A stretch of 64,000 bases of DNA from Marinobacter maroccanus (GCF_002933275.1 NZ_PSSX01000003.1:124001-188000); one strand, 5' to 3'. Shown: positions 1-8,688, numbered from the stretch's first letter. Translations and numbers: made by a program. The notes: generated by a model from the letters alone, not told the origin.

Positions 1-1682
1 CAGGCCTGGTGCGCCGCCGCGTGGGTGAACTGGTAGGGGCCAGCCACATCACCGCAGGCAAAGACGTTCGGGTACCGCAGGCTCATATCCTCTTCCACCG
101 GAACGGTTCCGTTCGGCAGGGTATCCACGCCAATCCGCTCCAGATTCAGGCCAGTGGTGTTGGCGGCGCGACCAACAGCGACGAGTACCTGGTCAAAAGG
201 AATGCGCACCCGCTCACCCTCGTGCTCGCAGTAGGCAACCTTCTCTCCCTCTTCTATACGGAACTCCACCGCAGAATGTTTCAGCCGGACATCCACACCG
301 TCTGCCTGGAACTGTTTCACAATCAGTTCGGAGACATCCACATCTTCCTTGGCCAGCAAACGCTCGCCCATTTCAACCTGGGTCACCTTGCTACCCAGCC
401 GAGCAAATGCGTGGGCCAACTCGGAGCCAATCGGACCACCGCCCAGCACCAGCAGACGTTCCGGCTGCTCCTGCAGATCCCAGAGATTATCGGAAGTCAG
501 CGGTTGCATCTCTTTCAGGCCGGGAATCGGGGGTACCGCCGGCTTGCCACCGGTGGCTACGACGATGCTGCGGGCAGTCAGGCGTTCGGTGCGGCCATCA
601 TTGTGCCGGACCTCAAGCTCCCAGGGCGACACGAAGCTGGCTTCGCCGGCAATGCAGTCGACACCCAGCTTGCGGTAACGCTCCGGGGAGTCGTGGGGCT
701 CCACTTTCGCGACAACATCTTTGACCCGGTTCATGATGTTTTTGAACGAGCCTTTGACGGGCACCGATTCCAGGCCGTAACGGTTGGCATGACGCAGGGT
801 ATCCGCCGCTTTGGCACTGCGGATCAGGGCCTTGGAGGGCACACAGCCGGTATTCAGGCAGTCGCCACCCATCTTGTGCTTTTCAATCAGCGCCACCTTG
901 GCTTTCACTGCCGCCGCAATGTAGGCGGAGACCAGACCGGCAGAGCCACCGCCGATGACCAGCAGGTTGTAGTCAAAATGCTCGGGCTTCTGCCAGCCGG
1001 CATACACCTTGCGGCGGCGAATGAAGCCCACCACAAACTTGGCGATCAGCGGGAACAAACCCAACAGGGCAAAGGACAGCAACAGATCGGCGGAGACGAT
1101 GTCGCCGGTGGACTGGATCTGGCCCAACTGGGTGCCAGCGTTCACATAAACAAAGGTGCCGGGCAGCATGGCAATCCAGCTCACCAGAGCGTAGGTACGC
1201 AGCTTCATGGCCGTAAGGCCCATGGCCAGGTTGATCAGGAAGAAGGGGAACACCGGTACCAGGCGCAGGGTTGCCAAGTAGAAGGCACCGTCTTTTTCAA
1301 TGCCGCGATCCATCTTCGCCACGGTTTCGCCATACCGTTTTCGAAGCGTGTCCCGCATCAGGAACCGGGCCACGAGGAATGCCAGGGATGCGCCGATGGT
1401 TGAGGCAATGGAGACGGCTGCCAGACCGTAAAGATTGCCGAAAAAGGCACCACCGGCCAGGGTCATTATGGCAGCGCCTGGCAGTGAAAGTGCTGTTACC
1501 ACCACGTAAACAGCGACGAAACCCAGCACCGCAACCAACAGATTCTGATCGATCCAGTTACCGAGGGACTGCTGGTTTTCCTTCAGGTTCTCGAGAGTCA
1601 GAAGCTCGCTTCCGCCACCGGCAATAAACCCGACAACCACCGCCGCTATCAACGCGACCAGAATCCATTTCTTGAGTGTCAT
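1..1682 (-). CDS. TVP38/TMEM64-FAD disulfide oxidoreductase fusion (partial, C-terminus off window)
   Basis: The protein begins with an N-terminal signal-anchor (MTLKKWILVALIAAVVVGF) and a VTT/TVP38 membrane domain over about residues 30-220 (LPGAAIMTLAGGAFFG; LRLVPVFPFFLINLAMG). A pyridine-nucleotide disulfide oxidoreductase domain follows: a dinucleotide-binding GGGSAG near residue 241, the redox pair GGDCLNTGC with cysteines near 275 and 280, a second GGGPIGSE, and ACGDVAG near the window edge. The last part of the dimerisation domain lies outside the window. The family resembles mercuric reductase and dihydrolipoamide dehydrogenase, fused to a DedA-like membrane domain. The substrate is unknown; membrane-linked thiol or quinone redox work is a guess. 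I chose ATG at 1682 because the membrane segment starts directly after it. Confidence 0.85.
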   Translation of the reverse strand, partial: MTLKKWILVALIAAVVVGFIAGGGSELLTLENLKENQQSLGNWIDQNLLVAVLGFVAVYVVVTALSLPGAAIMTLAGGAFFGNLYGLAAVSIASTIGASLAFLVARFLMRDTLRKRYGETVAKMDRGIEKDGAFYLATLRLVPVFPFFLINLAMGLTAMKLRTYALVSWIAMLPGTFVYVNAGTQLGQIQSTGDIVSADLLLSFALLGLFPLIAKFVVGFIRRRKVYAGWQKPEHFDYNLLVIGGGSAGLVSAYIAAAVKAKVALIEKHKMGGDCLNTGCVPSKALIRSAKAADTLRHANRYGLESVPVKGSFKNIMNRVKDVVAKVEPHDSPERYRKLGVDCIAGEASFVSPWELEVRHNDGRTERLTARSIVVATGGKPAVPPIPGLKEMQPLTSDNLWDLQEQPERLLVLGGGPIGSELAHAFARLGSKVTQVEMGERLLAKEDVDVSELIVKQFQADGVDVRLKHSAVEFRIEEGEKVAYCEHEGERVRIPFDQVLVAVGRAANTTGLNLERIGVDTLPNGTVPVEEDMSLRYPNVFACGDVAGPYQFTHAAAHQA

Positions 1683-2027
1683 GAAATAATCCTTTCTATC
1701 TTGAACGTGATAACGAAGAGACAACCCAATCCCGAAAGTGTTACATCAAACCTTGGGCTCTGTGTTCGTTACCGGCTTACCGTTGTTGTACGTCGTTGGG
1801 CAACGCATTGTGTCAACGATTGCTCATGAATATCTAACAATTTGATCACGCACACTCAGGATCTTGCCCGGGGAACTGTTCAGCGGCTTTCAAAACCATA
1901 CGGCGCTTCCTGAACAATGGCTTGTCTCAGTATGATGGGGACACCGAAGCTAACAAAACGTCCAGATCAGCGAAGTCATCAAATAACCTCCTGATCGGAC
2001 TTATTAATCGACCCTGGAGGATCTCCG

Positions 2028-3200
2028 ATGGCCCTCGAAATGCCGCACCAGAGAAACGCTGCAATCGCCGCTGCCCTTTGCGGTGGCTGGGTCGCCGACG
2101 CTGCTAGCCTGGGTGTGCACTGGCTCTACAACAGCGAGCGCATCGCAGAGGTTGGCGGCCAGGCGCCGGAATTCCTGCCCCCACGGGCTGACTACTACAC
2201 AAAGGGGTTCGGTTACTTTGCCCATGAAGGCAAGGCTGTTGGCGATGTGAGTCATTATGGCGCTGCCACCGGCGTTCTGACCGACAGTCTACTGGCCAAC
2301 AACGGCACTCTGGATATCCGCGATTACCAGCGGCGGTTTCGTTCATTCTTTGGCCCCGGCGGCCAGTGGCAGGGATTCATTGATAATCCCACGCGGATCA
2401 CGCTGGAGAATTTCAATGCCATAGAACGCAGGGCAGTCGAAGAGGCGCAGTCCGGCATGCCGGATGGTCTTACCGATAAACAGAAGCGGATTCTGGTGCA
2501 GAAGGTAATGCCCTACACCCGTCGTTTGAGCGGCAGCGAGCTAGCACAACCGGTGCGTGAGGCGATCAGCCTGACCTATAAGGAAAAGAACATTCAGGAT
2601 GCCGGCGTCCACCTGGCAGAAACCATCGACCGCAATATGGCGCGGGAAAGCGGCGCCGACGACATGCAGCTACCTGCGGTGTCCAAACTGCCGCCACTGG
2701 TTGCCGCCCATTGCGGAAACAGCGATCTTATGGACGTTGTGGAAGCAGCCGTGCGGGTAACCAATCACAACGACGATGCGGTTGCCTGGGCAAAGTGCGC
2801 AGCGGTACTGCTGGACAGGCTGTTCAGGGGCGAGAGTCTTGCTAGCGCAATGAATGCGGCGATCACCGAAGCACCGGATCAGGCGTGCCTCCAGCGCGCC
2901 CTGGAAGCCTCAGAGCTGAACGGCGTTGCTGCCGGCGACGCCTTTGGCCGCACCTGCTACCTGCATGAGGCCATGCCGGTCAGCTTTCACATTCTGAACA
3001 CCGCCCGGAGCTACACTGAAGCCATTCGCGCCAACATTCATTGTGGCGGTGACTCTTGCGGTCGAGCGTGGCTCATTGGACCCGCCATGGCGGCCATTCA
3101 CGGTGTTGGCGGTGAGAACGGTATTCCCCTGAGCTGGCTGGCACGGGTAACCGATGCCGCAACTGTCTATCGGGACATTGAATCCCTGTTGAGCATCTGA
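2028..3200 (+). CDS. ADP-ribosylglycohydrolase family protein, J1-crystallin/SelJ-like
   Basis: This 390-residue protein has an ADP-ribosylglycohydrolase pattern. There is an N-terminal VADAASLGVHW near residues 21-31, NHNDDAVAWA near 245, and GGDSCGR near 340, where other members carry the metal-binding GGD(T/N) motif. The GVHWLY and GGDxC..R spellings point to the J1-crystallin/selenoprotein-J branch rather than DraG or ARH3. Cys in GGDSCGR is encoded normally, so this is not a selenoprotein. A strong ribosome binding site (CTGGAGG, about 8 bases upstream) supports the ATG. It converges with the TVP38 gene on the other strand. The substrate of this branch is not established; removal of ADP-ribose from protein or nucleic acid is inferred from the family. 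Confidence 0.8.
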   Translation: MALEMPHQRNAAIAAALCGGWVADAASLGVHWLYNSERIAEVGGQAPEFLPPRADYYTKGFGYFAHEGKAVGDVSHYGAATGVLTDSLLANNGTLDIRDYQRRFRSFFGPGGQWQGFIDNPTRITLENFNAIERRAVEEAQSGMPDGLTDKQKRILVQKVMPYTRRLSGSELAQPVREAISLTYKEKNIQDAGVHLAETIDRNMARESGADDMQLPAVSKLPPLVAAHCGNSDLMDVVEAAVRVTNHNDDAVAWAKCAAVLLDRLFRGESLASAMNAAITEAPDQACLQRALEASELNGVAAGDAFGRTCYLHEAMPVSFHILNTARSYTEAIRANIHCGGDSCGRAWLIGPAMAAIHGVGGENGIPLSWLARVTDAATVYRDIESLLSI

Positions 3201-3216
3201 GCATTCGTACCGGGTA

Positions 3217-3909
3217 TCAAACCCTGCCATCCAGCTGCAGCCAGCGGGAGAGCCGTGAGTGCGGGCGCCGCCTCAGGTACAGGGGCAAAGTACTCATCAC
3301 CAACAATACCGTGGCGGCCGCCACAACGGTCAGGGCAGGATTGAGCTCGAAGGTATGGCCCAGGCCAGCAAACACAAAGGTCATGGGCAGCATGCCAAGG
3401 GCAGTGGCGAGGGCGTAACGCCACAGGTGTATGGCCGTCACACCGGCGGCATAACTGATCAGGGCAAAGGAGAACAGGGGAATGAGCCGGGTCAGGAATA
3501 CTGCGATAAACAGGAACCGCTGCGAACCCCGGGCCGAGAATACCGGGTTATTTTCAAGCTTCTGCTGAACAGCTTCACGCCCGAGCACCCGCGCCAGGTA
3601 GAACGCAATCAGCGAACCGGCCAGGGCGCCCATTACTGCTATCACAGTTCCGTTAAACATGCCGTAAACCAGGCCGGAGGCTGCACTGATCGGCAGAGTG
3701 GGTATGGGCCCGACCACGACGGCCAGAATCATCAGGAGCATCAGTAATACCGGCCCAAGTGCACCCTGGCTGGCAAGCCAGTCGGACAGCACCGAAGGTG
3801 CAAAGCTGGCAGGCATGCCCAGTTGCCGCAGCAGCAGCCAGATTGCCGCCATCAGCAGCGCGACAATAGCCAGAAAGGAGAGACGGAAAACCAACTGCGA
3901 ACGGGTCAT
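3217..3909 (-). CDS. TVP38/TMEM64 family membrane protein
   Basis: This 230-residue integral membrane protein has the VTT (DedA/TVP38-like) core. An N-terminal membrane helix is followed by PISAASGLVYGMFNG, GSLIAFYLARVLGREAVQ, the conserved FLTRLIPLFSFALISYAAG and a C-terminal helix pair. VTT proteins are linked to lipid scrambling or proton-coupled transport across the inner membrane. The role of this one is unknown. It is the second VTT domain within 4 kb, the first being fused to a flavoprotein at the window start. It lies 76 bases downstream of the LpxH-like gene on the same strand, so the two could be co-transcribed. Confidence 0.85.
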   Translation of the reverse strand: MTRSQLVFRLSFLAIVALLMAAIWLLLRQLGMPASFAPSVLSDWLASQGALGPVLLMLLMILAVVVGPIPTLPISAASGLVYGMFNGTVIAVMGALAGSLIAFYLARVLGREAVQQKLENNPVFSARGSQRFLFIAVFLTRLIPLFSFALISYAAGVTAIHLWRYALATALGMLPMTFVFAGLGHTFELNPALTVVAAATVLLVMSTLPLYLRRRPHSRLSRWLQLDGRV

Positions 3910-3985
3910 ATGGCCATTCTACCCGCTATCCCGGAAACGGGAAGCGATAGCCGTTGTCCGCAATCAGCCTGAGGGTCCGGAAGGC

Positions 3986-4837
3986 TCAGCTGGCCAGTCG
4001 GTTGACCTGCTCCACAAACGCCGTTGGCAGAGTGTCGATCACCGGCCGGGCATCGCCGCAGACATCCGGGTTCGGAGCATCTGGCTCTTTTGCCAACACT
4101 ACTGGCGATTCCGACCAGTGCAGCAGCTCCAGTTTGCCGTTCTCCTGCTCCACAAGGGCCGTGCAGTGCTCCACCCAGTCACCGTCGTTGCAGTAAAGTC
4201 CTTCTTCGCTGCGCAGGAAGCCCGCGGAGTGGATGTGGCCGCAGATAAAACCGTCGTAGTTGCCCTTTTCCGCTACCGTCAGGGCTGCCAGTTCAAACCG
4301 GCGGATGAAGGTGCGGGCCTTGCCGATGCGGCTTTTCACCCAGGCCGCCAGCGACCAGTAGGGCTTGCCCTTGAGCCGGCGCCAGGCATTGAACCAGCGG
4401 TTCAGGCGCAGCAGGATGCCGTGGGCACGGTCACCGACCAGAAGCATCAGCGGGCTGCAACGCACCACCTGGTCAAACTGGTCACCGTGGCAGACCATGA
4501 ACCGGCGGCCGTCAGCCGTGGTATGCACGGCTTTGTATCGAAGCTCAATGCCGGCAATGGTCTGGCCGCAGAACCGGCGCAGGAAATCGTCGTGGTTACC
4601 GGGCACGTAGACCACCCGGGTTCCGCTGGCCGCCAGCTCGATAAGCTTATGAATGACGGCCTGATGGGAATCGGGGAAGTGCACCCGTCGCTGCATCGCG
4701 ATCAGGTCGATGATATCGCCCACCAGGTAGAGGGTTTCGCAGCGGACCTGGTTCAGGAAATCCAGCAGGTACTCCGCCTGGCAGTCCGCCGTGCCCAGGT
4801 GTACGTCGGAAATGAAAACGCTCCGGTAGCTCCGCAT
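3986..4837 (-). CDS. UDP-2,3-diacylglucosamine diphosphatase-like metallophosphoesterase
   Basis: This 283-residue calcineurin-like phosphoesterase shows the full metal-site set: SDVHLG (residues 9-14), GDIIDL, GNHDD, CHGDQFD and GHIHSAG. It resembles the LpxH-like group that hydrolyses UDP-2,3-diacylglucosamine to lipid X in lipid A synthesis. It is longer than classical LpxH (about 240 residues) and belongs to the variant with a long helical insert (RLNRWFNAWRRLKG), so orthologue status is likely but not certain. ATG at 4837 directly precedes the first beta strand. It may share a transcript with the downstream TVP38 gene. Confidence 0.78.
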   Translation of the reverse strand: MRSYRSVFISDVHLGTADCQAEYLLDFLNQVRCETLYLVGDIIDLIAMQRRVHFPDSHQAVIHKLIELAASGTRVVYVPGNHDDFLRRFCGQTIAGIELRYKAVHTTADGRRFMVCHGDQFDQVVRCSPLMLLVGDRAHGILLRLNRWFNAWRRLKGKPYWSLAAWVKSRIGKARTFIRRFELAALTVAEKGNYDGFICGHIHSAGFLRSEEGLYCNDGDWVEHCTALVEQENGKLELLHWSESPVVLAKEPDAPNPDVCGDARPVIDTLPTAFVEQVNRLAS

Positions 4838-4965
4838 CTTGTCTCCCGTCTTTCAACCAGTCCGGATGGTGCCACTTTGGCAAGTTCGGGTGACGGGGAA
4901 ATGACAACGGGGAGACACTTCTGTGACGTTCAGAAAAGAGTCACGGGAGAGAATGCAACAACGAT

Positions 4966-4992
4966 CCGGTAACCCGGGGGGGGGGTTACCGG
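4966..4992 (-). terminator. Perfect 10-bp hairpin with an all-G loop on a 10-base G run
   Basis: Arms CCGGTAACCC (4966-4975) and GGGTTACCGG (4983-4992) are perfectly complementary. The loop is seven Gs, part of an uninterrupted run of ten Gs at 4976-4985. It lies just past the 3' end of the PEBP gene and before the LpxH-like start codon. It could end or stabilise the PEBP transcript, but there is no U tract, so a classic intrinsic terminator is doubtful. Confidence 0.45.
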
Positions 4993-5020
4993 AATACCAT
5001 TGCCCGGCGTTTGGTAACGG

Positions 5021-5644
5021 TTAGCGCAGGTCCGGATTCAGGGTATAGGTGCCCGTTACACGGGCGCTGGCCAACACATGCCCCGCCATGGCTTCGCGCA
5101 CGTCGTTGCCGTCAAACCCGCCATCGAGGGCGAGCGTATCCACGTCCAGTGCGTGCACTTCGAAGTGGTAGTGATGGATGATCTCATCGTTCCAGGGCGG
5201 ACAGGGACCATCGTACCCGGCGTAGGTGCCGTTCATGTCGGGATTGCCCGCCAGAAACTGGGTGTAGTTGTTCACGCCGCGGATACCGATAGGGCCGGGA
5301 CCCGGCTCCTTGCCCTTGGGAATCACGCCATCACTGTCTTCGCCTTCCGGAATCCGGGTGGTGCCGGCCGGCACATCAACCAGCAGCCAGTGGAAAAAAT
5401 CGACCCGCGGGATGTCCTTCGAGACGGTCTTGCCTTCCTGGTTCACGTCGTCTGCAACGCTGGGCACATCCGGATCGAACATCATCACCACGAAGCTCTT
5501 GGTGCCCTCGGGTGCATCGTCCCAGACAATTTCGGGGTTCCGGTTGGGACCGAAGCTCATGTGGTCCTCTTCGCTGTAAACCCCGAATGCGAATTTCTCG
5601 GGAATTGGCTGGCCTTCGTCTATGCCTTGAACCTGTAGTTTCAC
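5021..5644 (-). CDS. YbhB/YbcL family Raf kinase inhibitor-like protein (PEBP)
   Basis: This is a 207-residue phosphatidylethanolamine-binding-protein fold. Family signatures are visible: the anion-site DPDVPS stretch, VDFFHWLLVDVPAGTTRIPEG, and the later GPCPPWNDEIIHHYHFEVHALD, which matches the usual GPCPP-x-H.Y.F.V.AL pattern. Bacterial members have no settled function. I chose the GTG at 5644 because AGGAGG sits seven bases upstream of it; a longer reading from an ATG at 5680 would add 12 residues unlike the family. It is divergent from the ankyrin-repeat gene. Confidence 0.9.
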   Translation of the reverse strand: MKLQVQGIDEGQPIPEKFAFGVYSEEDHMSFGPNRNPEIVWDDAPEGTKSFVVMMFDPDVPSVADDVNQEGKTVSKDIPRVDFFHWLLVDVPAGTTRIPEGEDSDGVIPKGKEPGPGPIGIRGVNNYTQFLAGNPDMNGTYAGYDGPCPPWNDEIIHHYHFEVHALDVDTLALDGGFDGNDVREAMAGHVLASARVTGTYTLNPDLR

Positions 5645-5759
5645 GGCGTTGCCTCCTGTGGTTTTTGGCCTTGGGCTCATTGGACTGTGTCTGGGACAGT
5701 CTCATTCTGTGATAATACGGTTTTAACACAAAATCGATTCAACTGACCACGGAGCCCCG

Positions 5760-6092
5760 ATGAGCCAACAGAAGCCCGGCAAGCCGCAACAGCCCGCAAA
5801 CCAGAAAGACGAGGATGCGGTTGCCTTCGCCCAGGGCATTTTCGAACTGGCACGCAACGGCGGTGCAGGGCCTCTCAGCGTGATGCTGGATGCCGGCGTC
5901 CCGGTGAACATGCGCACCAGCGAGGGCGAGACCCTCTTGATCCTGGCCAGCAAACACGGCCACGCGGAAACGGTGCGTCTACTGCTGGAAAAAGGCGCCG
6001 ATCGCGACGCGAAAGACAGCAACGGCAACACCGCACTGGCTCTGGCAAAAACCGACAGCGTAAGGCGCCTGTTCGAAGAGCAAAGCCGGTAA
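5760..6092 (+). CDS. Small ankyrin-repeat protein
   Basis: This 110-residue protein has a charged, proline-rich N-terminus followed by about two and a half ankyrin repeats. TSEGETLLILASKHGHAETV and the LLLEKGAD turn after it are textbook, followed by AKDSNGNTALALA. There is no signal peptide, so a cytoplasmic protein-protein adaptor is inferred. The stop is only six bases before the next start, so it is probably co-transcribed with the spermidine-synthase-like gene. A GGAG ribosome site precedes the ATG. The partner protein cannot be told from sequence. Confidence 0.85.
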   Translation: MSQQKPGKPQQPANQKDEDAVAFAQGIFELARNGGAGPLSVMLDAGVPVNMRTSEGETLLILASKHGHAETVRLLLEKGADRDAKDSNGNTALALAKTDSVRRLFEEQSR

Positions 6093-6098
6093 GCCGGC

Positions 6099-6842
6099 AT
6101 GTTCAACAAGGGCGAAATTATTCACCACACCAGGGATGCCCTGGGCAGTATCCTGGTGGTGGATTACCGCAAACACCGGGTGCTGACGTTCAACTCGGTG
6201 TTCGAGCAGAGCAAGATCGATCGTCGATACCCTTATCTGCCAGTGCACGAGTACAACCGGGCCATGATGCTGCCGGCGGTATTTGCCACCCCCCGCCACG
6301 TCACCATTCTGGGCCTGGGCGGCGGCGTGATGGCCGGCGCATTTCACCATCTCTATCCTGAATGCCGGATACACGCCGTCGAACTTCGCCAGGCGGTACT
6401 GGACACCGCCAGGGAGTTCTTCGATCTGCCAGACAGTAAGCGCCTTGAGGTGACTATTGCCGATGCCCGGGATGCCCTGGAAAAGCTCCCGGCGGCGAGT
6501 ACGGATATGATTCTGGCTGATCTGTATAACGCAGACCGGATGAGCCCAGCCCAGGCCCAGAAGCAGTTCGTGGATGAATGCGCCCGGGTGCTCACGGATG
6601 ACGGCTGGCTGGTGCTGAACTACCATCGCACCCCGGATGTCGAAGGCGCCTACTTCCGTAGGCTCAAGAGGCACTTTGCGGTGCTTCTGGGCTTCCGTAG
6701 CAAAAGCAACAACACCGTGGTTTATGCCAGCAAACAGCACTTTCAGTCGGTCCATCCCAAAGACCCTGTGTTAGCAGAACTGGAGAACCGGCTGCCAATA
6801 GACTGGCGTCGATTGATGGCTAAAGTCAGCCGGATGGAGTGA
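6099..6842 (+). CDS. Spermidine synthase-like methyltransferase-fold protein
   Basis: This 247-residue protein has the Rossmann core of the polyamine aminopropyltransferase family: VTILGLGGGVMAGAFHH (nucleotide-binding glycine loop), HAVELRQAVLDTAREFF (acidic residue binding the ribose), TIADARDALE and DMILADLYNADRMSP. Family enzymes transfer an aminopropyl group from decarboxylated SAM. This short single-domain type lacks the N-terminal beta domain of SpeE, and its substrate is uncertain. An ornithine decarboxylase is encoded 55 kb away in the window, but the genes are not linked. It follows the ankyrin gene by six bases. Confidence 0.75.
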   Translation: MFNKGEIIHHTRDALGSILVVDYRKHRVLTFNSVFEQSKIDRRYPYLPVHEYNRAMMLPAVFATPRHVTILGLGGGVMAGAFHHLYPECRIHAVELRQAVLDTAREFFDLPDSKRLEVTIADARDALEKLPAASTDMILADLYNADRMSPAQAQKQFVDECARVLTDDGWLVLNYHRTPDVEGAYFRRLKRHFAVLLGFRSKSNNTVVYASKQHFQSVHPKDPVLAELENRLPIDWRRLMAKVSRME

Positions 6843-6944
6843 GGCGGAAAACGGTCTCGGAGTTGATCTGGGTCCTTGATGATTGCCGGGGATCATCCAT
6901 AGTTACTGGTATGGAATCCACTGAGTGCGAGAGGAGTGCTGATC

Positions 6945-7121
6945 ATGAGTGAGGAAGACTATAAAAAACTGCATCCGGTACTGAGCGAGGTCACCAAGAC
7001 CTACGTCGATCTATACACCAACCGGCCCAACGAAAAAAACCGGGAGAAGCTGATCAAGCTTGAAGCCCTGCTGCACGAGAAACTGGAAGCGATTCAGAAA
7101 GCCAAGGAAGAGAAAGAATAA
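6945..7121 (+). CDS. Small charged helical protein, unknown function
   Basis: This 58-residue protein is rich in Lys and Glu, ends KAKEEKE, and is probably alpha-helical or coiled-coil over its second half (EKLIKLEALLHEKLEAIQKA). I chose the ATG at 6945 because GAGAGGAG lies eight bases upstream; the earlier in-frame GTG at 6936 overlaps that site. No known domain is recognisable. A hairpin follows the stop directly, which suggests a monocistronic unit. Confidence 0.65.
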   Translation: MSEEDYKKLHPVLSEVTKTYVDLYTNRPNEKNREKLIKLEALLHEKLEAIQKAKEEKE

Positions 7122-7140
7122 GGCCCGACTGCGCCGGGCC
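7122..7140. terminator. Hairpin between convergent genes
   Basis: GGCCCG (7122-7127) pairs with CGGGCC (7135-7140) across a seven-base loop, between the stop of the small + strand gene and the stop of the LOG gene. It has no long U run on the + side, so it is a weak bidirectional terminator candidate. Confidence 0.45.
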
Positions 7141-7149
7141 GAAGTCTGA

Positions 7150-7710
7150 TCAGGTCCATTTTTCTCCGGGGCTCTGATAGTCCAGGACGGCCCGGTGCAG
7201 CGTCTCTGGCTGGTCGGTCTGAATCAGCATGTCGATGTATTGCTGCTTGAGAAACCCGGCCCGCTCCATGGTTTGCGCCATCGCCAGCAACGGATCGAAA
7301 AATCCGTTGACGTTGTAGATGGCACAGGGCTTCTGGTGCAACCCTAACTGGCCCCAGGTCCAGGCCTCAAACAGCTCTTCCAGGGTGCCGATCCCGCCTG
7401 GCAGCGCAACGAAACCATCGGCCAGATCCGCCATCAGGGCCTTGCGCTCGTGCATGTTTTTTACCACGTGCAGCTCGGTAAGGCCGGAATGGGCCAGCTC
7501 ACGGTCCCGCAGATGCTCGGGAATCACCCCGTGAACCCGGCCGCCTGCGGCCAATACAGCATCGGCGACTATACCCATCAGGCCGACATGGCCACCGCCA
7601 AACACCAGCTCGATGTCATTGCGACCGAAGTAGTCACCCAGCTCCCGGGCCTTGTCCGCGTAGAGCGGATCGTTGCCTGACCGGGAGCCGCAATAGACCG
7701 CAACTTTCAT
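7150..7710 (-). CDS. LOG family protein (TIGR00730-type nucleotide 5'-monophosphate phosphoribohydrolase)
   Basis: This 186-residue Rossmann-like protein begins MKVAVYCGSRSG and carries the family signature PGGIGTLEELFE, preceded by MHERKALMADLADGFVAL. Characterised members (LOG, PpnN-like) cleave the N-glycosidic bond of nucleoside monophosphates, including cytokinin precursors. The bacterial physiological substrate is usually unknown. Its ATG overlaps the stop of the upstream glutathione transferase gene as ATGA, so the two are translationally coupled. Confidence 0.88.
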   Translation of the reverse strand: MKVAVYCGSRSGNDPLYADKARELGDYFGRNDIELVFGGGHVGLMGIVADAVLAAGGRVHGVIPEHLRDRELAHSGLTELHVVKNMHERKALMADLADGFVALPGGIGTLEELFEAWTWGQLGLHQKPCAIYNVNGFFDPLLAMAQTMERAGFLKQQYIDMLIQTDQPETLHRAVLDYQSPGEKWT

Positions 7711-8579
7711 TCACCGTCCCCGATCTTGTCCTGGGTCCGGGTGTCGAAATCGCTGGCATCGTGGCGCTCGTGCAGCTGGCTGCTGGGCTCACCCCAGGCC
7801 CGGTTGACCATCCGGCCACGCCTGACCGCCGGGCGCTGAGCGACCTCATCGGCCCAGCGAATGACGTTGGTGTAGGTGTGGGCTTCCAGGAACTCGGCCG
7901 CATCGTACACCTTGTTTTTTACCAGGGCGCCGTACCAGGGCCAGATGGCCATATCGGCAATGGTGTATTCGTCACCCGCGATGTAGCGGTTATTGGCCAA
8001 CTGCCGATCGAGTACATCCAGCTGACGTTTGACTTCCATGGTGTAGCGGTTAATCGGGTACTCGTAGTATTCCGGCGCGTAGGCGTAGAAATGGCCAAAG
8101 CCGCCACCGAGCATAGGTGCGCTGCCCATCTGCCAGAACAACCAGTTCATAGTTTCGGCACGCCCTGCGGTGTCCTTGGGCAGGAAAGCGCCAAATTTTT
8201 CCGCCAGGTAGAGCAGGATGGATCCGGATTCAAACAGGCGGATGGAGGGGCTGACACTGTGGTCCATCATGGCGGGAATCTTGGAATTCGGGTTCACCTC
8301 CACAAAACCGCTGCCAAACTGGTCGCCCTCGGTAATCTTGACCAGCCAGGCGTCGTACTCGGCTTCTTTAATACCCAGTTCCAGCAGCTCCTCCAGCATC
8401 ACCGTTACCTTGACGCCGTTTGGCGTCGCCAGCGAATAAAGCTGCAACGGATGCTCGCCAACCGGCAGCTCCTTGTCATGGGTCGGACCGGCGATCGGGC
8501 GATTGATACTGGCAAACCGACCTCCGCTCTCGGAGTCCCATTTCCAGACTTTGGGTGGCGTGTAGGTAGCGTCGGTCAT
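7707..8579 (-). CDS. yghU: Glutathione S-transferase, YghU type disulfide-bond oxidoreductase
   Basis: This 290-residue protein has a thioredoxin-like N-domain (HPLQLYSLATPNGVKVTVML) and an all-helical C-domain (MNWLFWQMGSAPMLGGGFGHF; YTIADMAIWPWYG). The long N-terminal extension TYTPPKVW and the length match E. coli YghU, a nu-class enzyme that uses two glutathiones to reduce disulfides. I chose the ATG at 8579 because GTGAGGAG precedes it; longer readings run into the divergent promoter region. It is the first gene of the yghU-LOG operon and is divergent from the NosR-like gene. Confidence 0.88.
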   Translation of the reverse strand: MTDATYTPPKVWKWDSESGGRFASINRPIAGPTHDKELPVGEHPLQLYSLATPNGVKVTVMLEELLELGIKEAEYDAWLVKITEGDQFGSGFVEVNPNSKIPAMMDHSVSPSIRLFESGSILLYLAEKFGAFLPKDTAGRAETMNWLFWQMGSAPMLGGGFGHFYAYAPEYYEYPINRYTMEVKRQLDVLDRQLANNRYIAGDEYTIADMAIWPWYGALVKNKVYDAAEFLEAHTYTNVIRWADEVAQRPAVRRGRMVNRAWGEPSSQLHERHDASDFDTRTQDKIGDGE

Positions 8580-8688
8580 GGCATTTCTCCTCACAAAGTA
8601 GCATTCAGCTGGCTCCGAGGTCGCATTGAGCCCGGGGCCGAAAACTCTAGCATGGAAGATCAAACAAAAAGAACCACAGGAGTACCCC

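Noticed and set aside
9..1403. Long + strand open frame opposite the TVP38-flavoprotein gene
   Set aside because: No family resemblance; the opposite frame has complete cofactor motifs. Long antisense frames are expected at this GC content.
1877..1916. TGTTCAG...CTGAACA inverted repeat between the first two genes
   Set aside because: Only 7 bp with a 26-base spacer and no promoter alignment; too weak. I see nothing else in the 345-base gap 1683-2027 beyond an expected divergent promoter region.
2028..3200. Selenocysteine-containing SelJ homologue
   Set aside because: The candidate position is an ordinary cysteine codon and there is no in-frame TGA.
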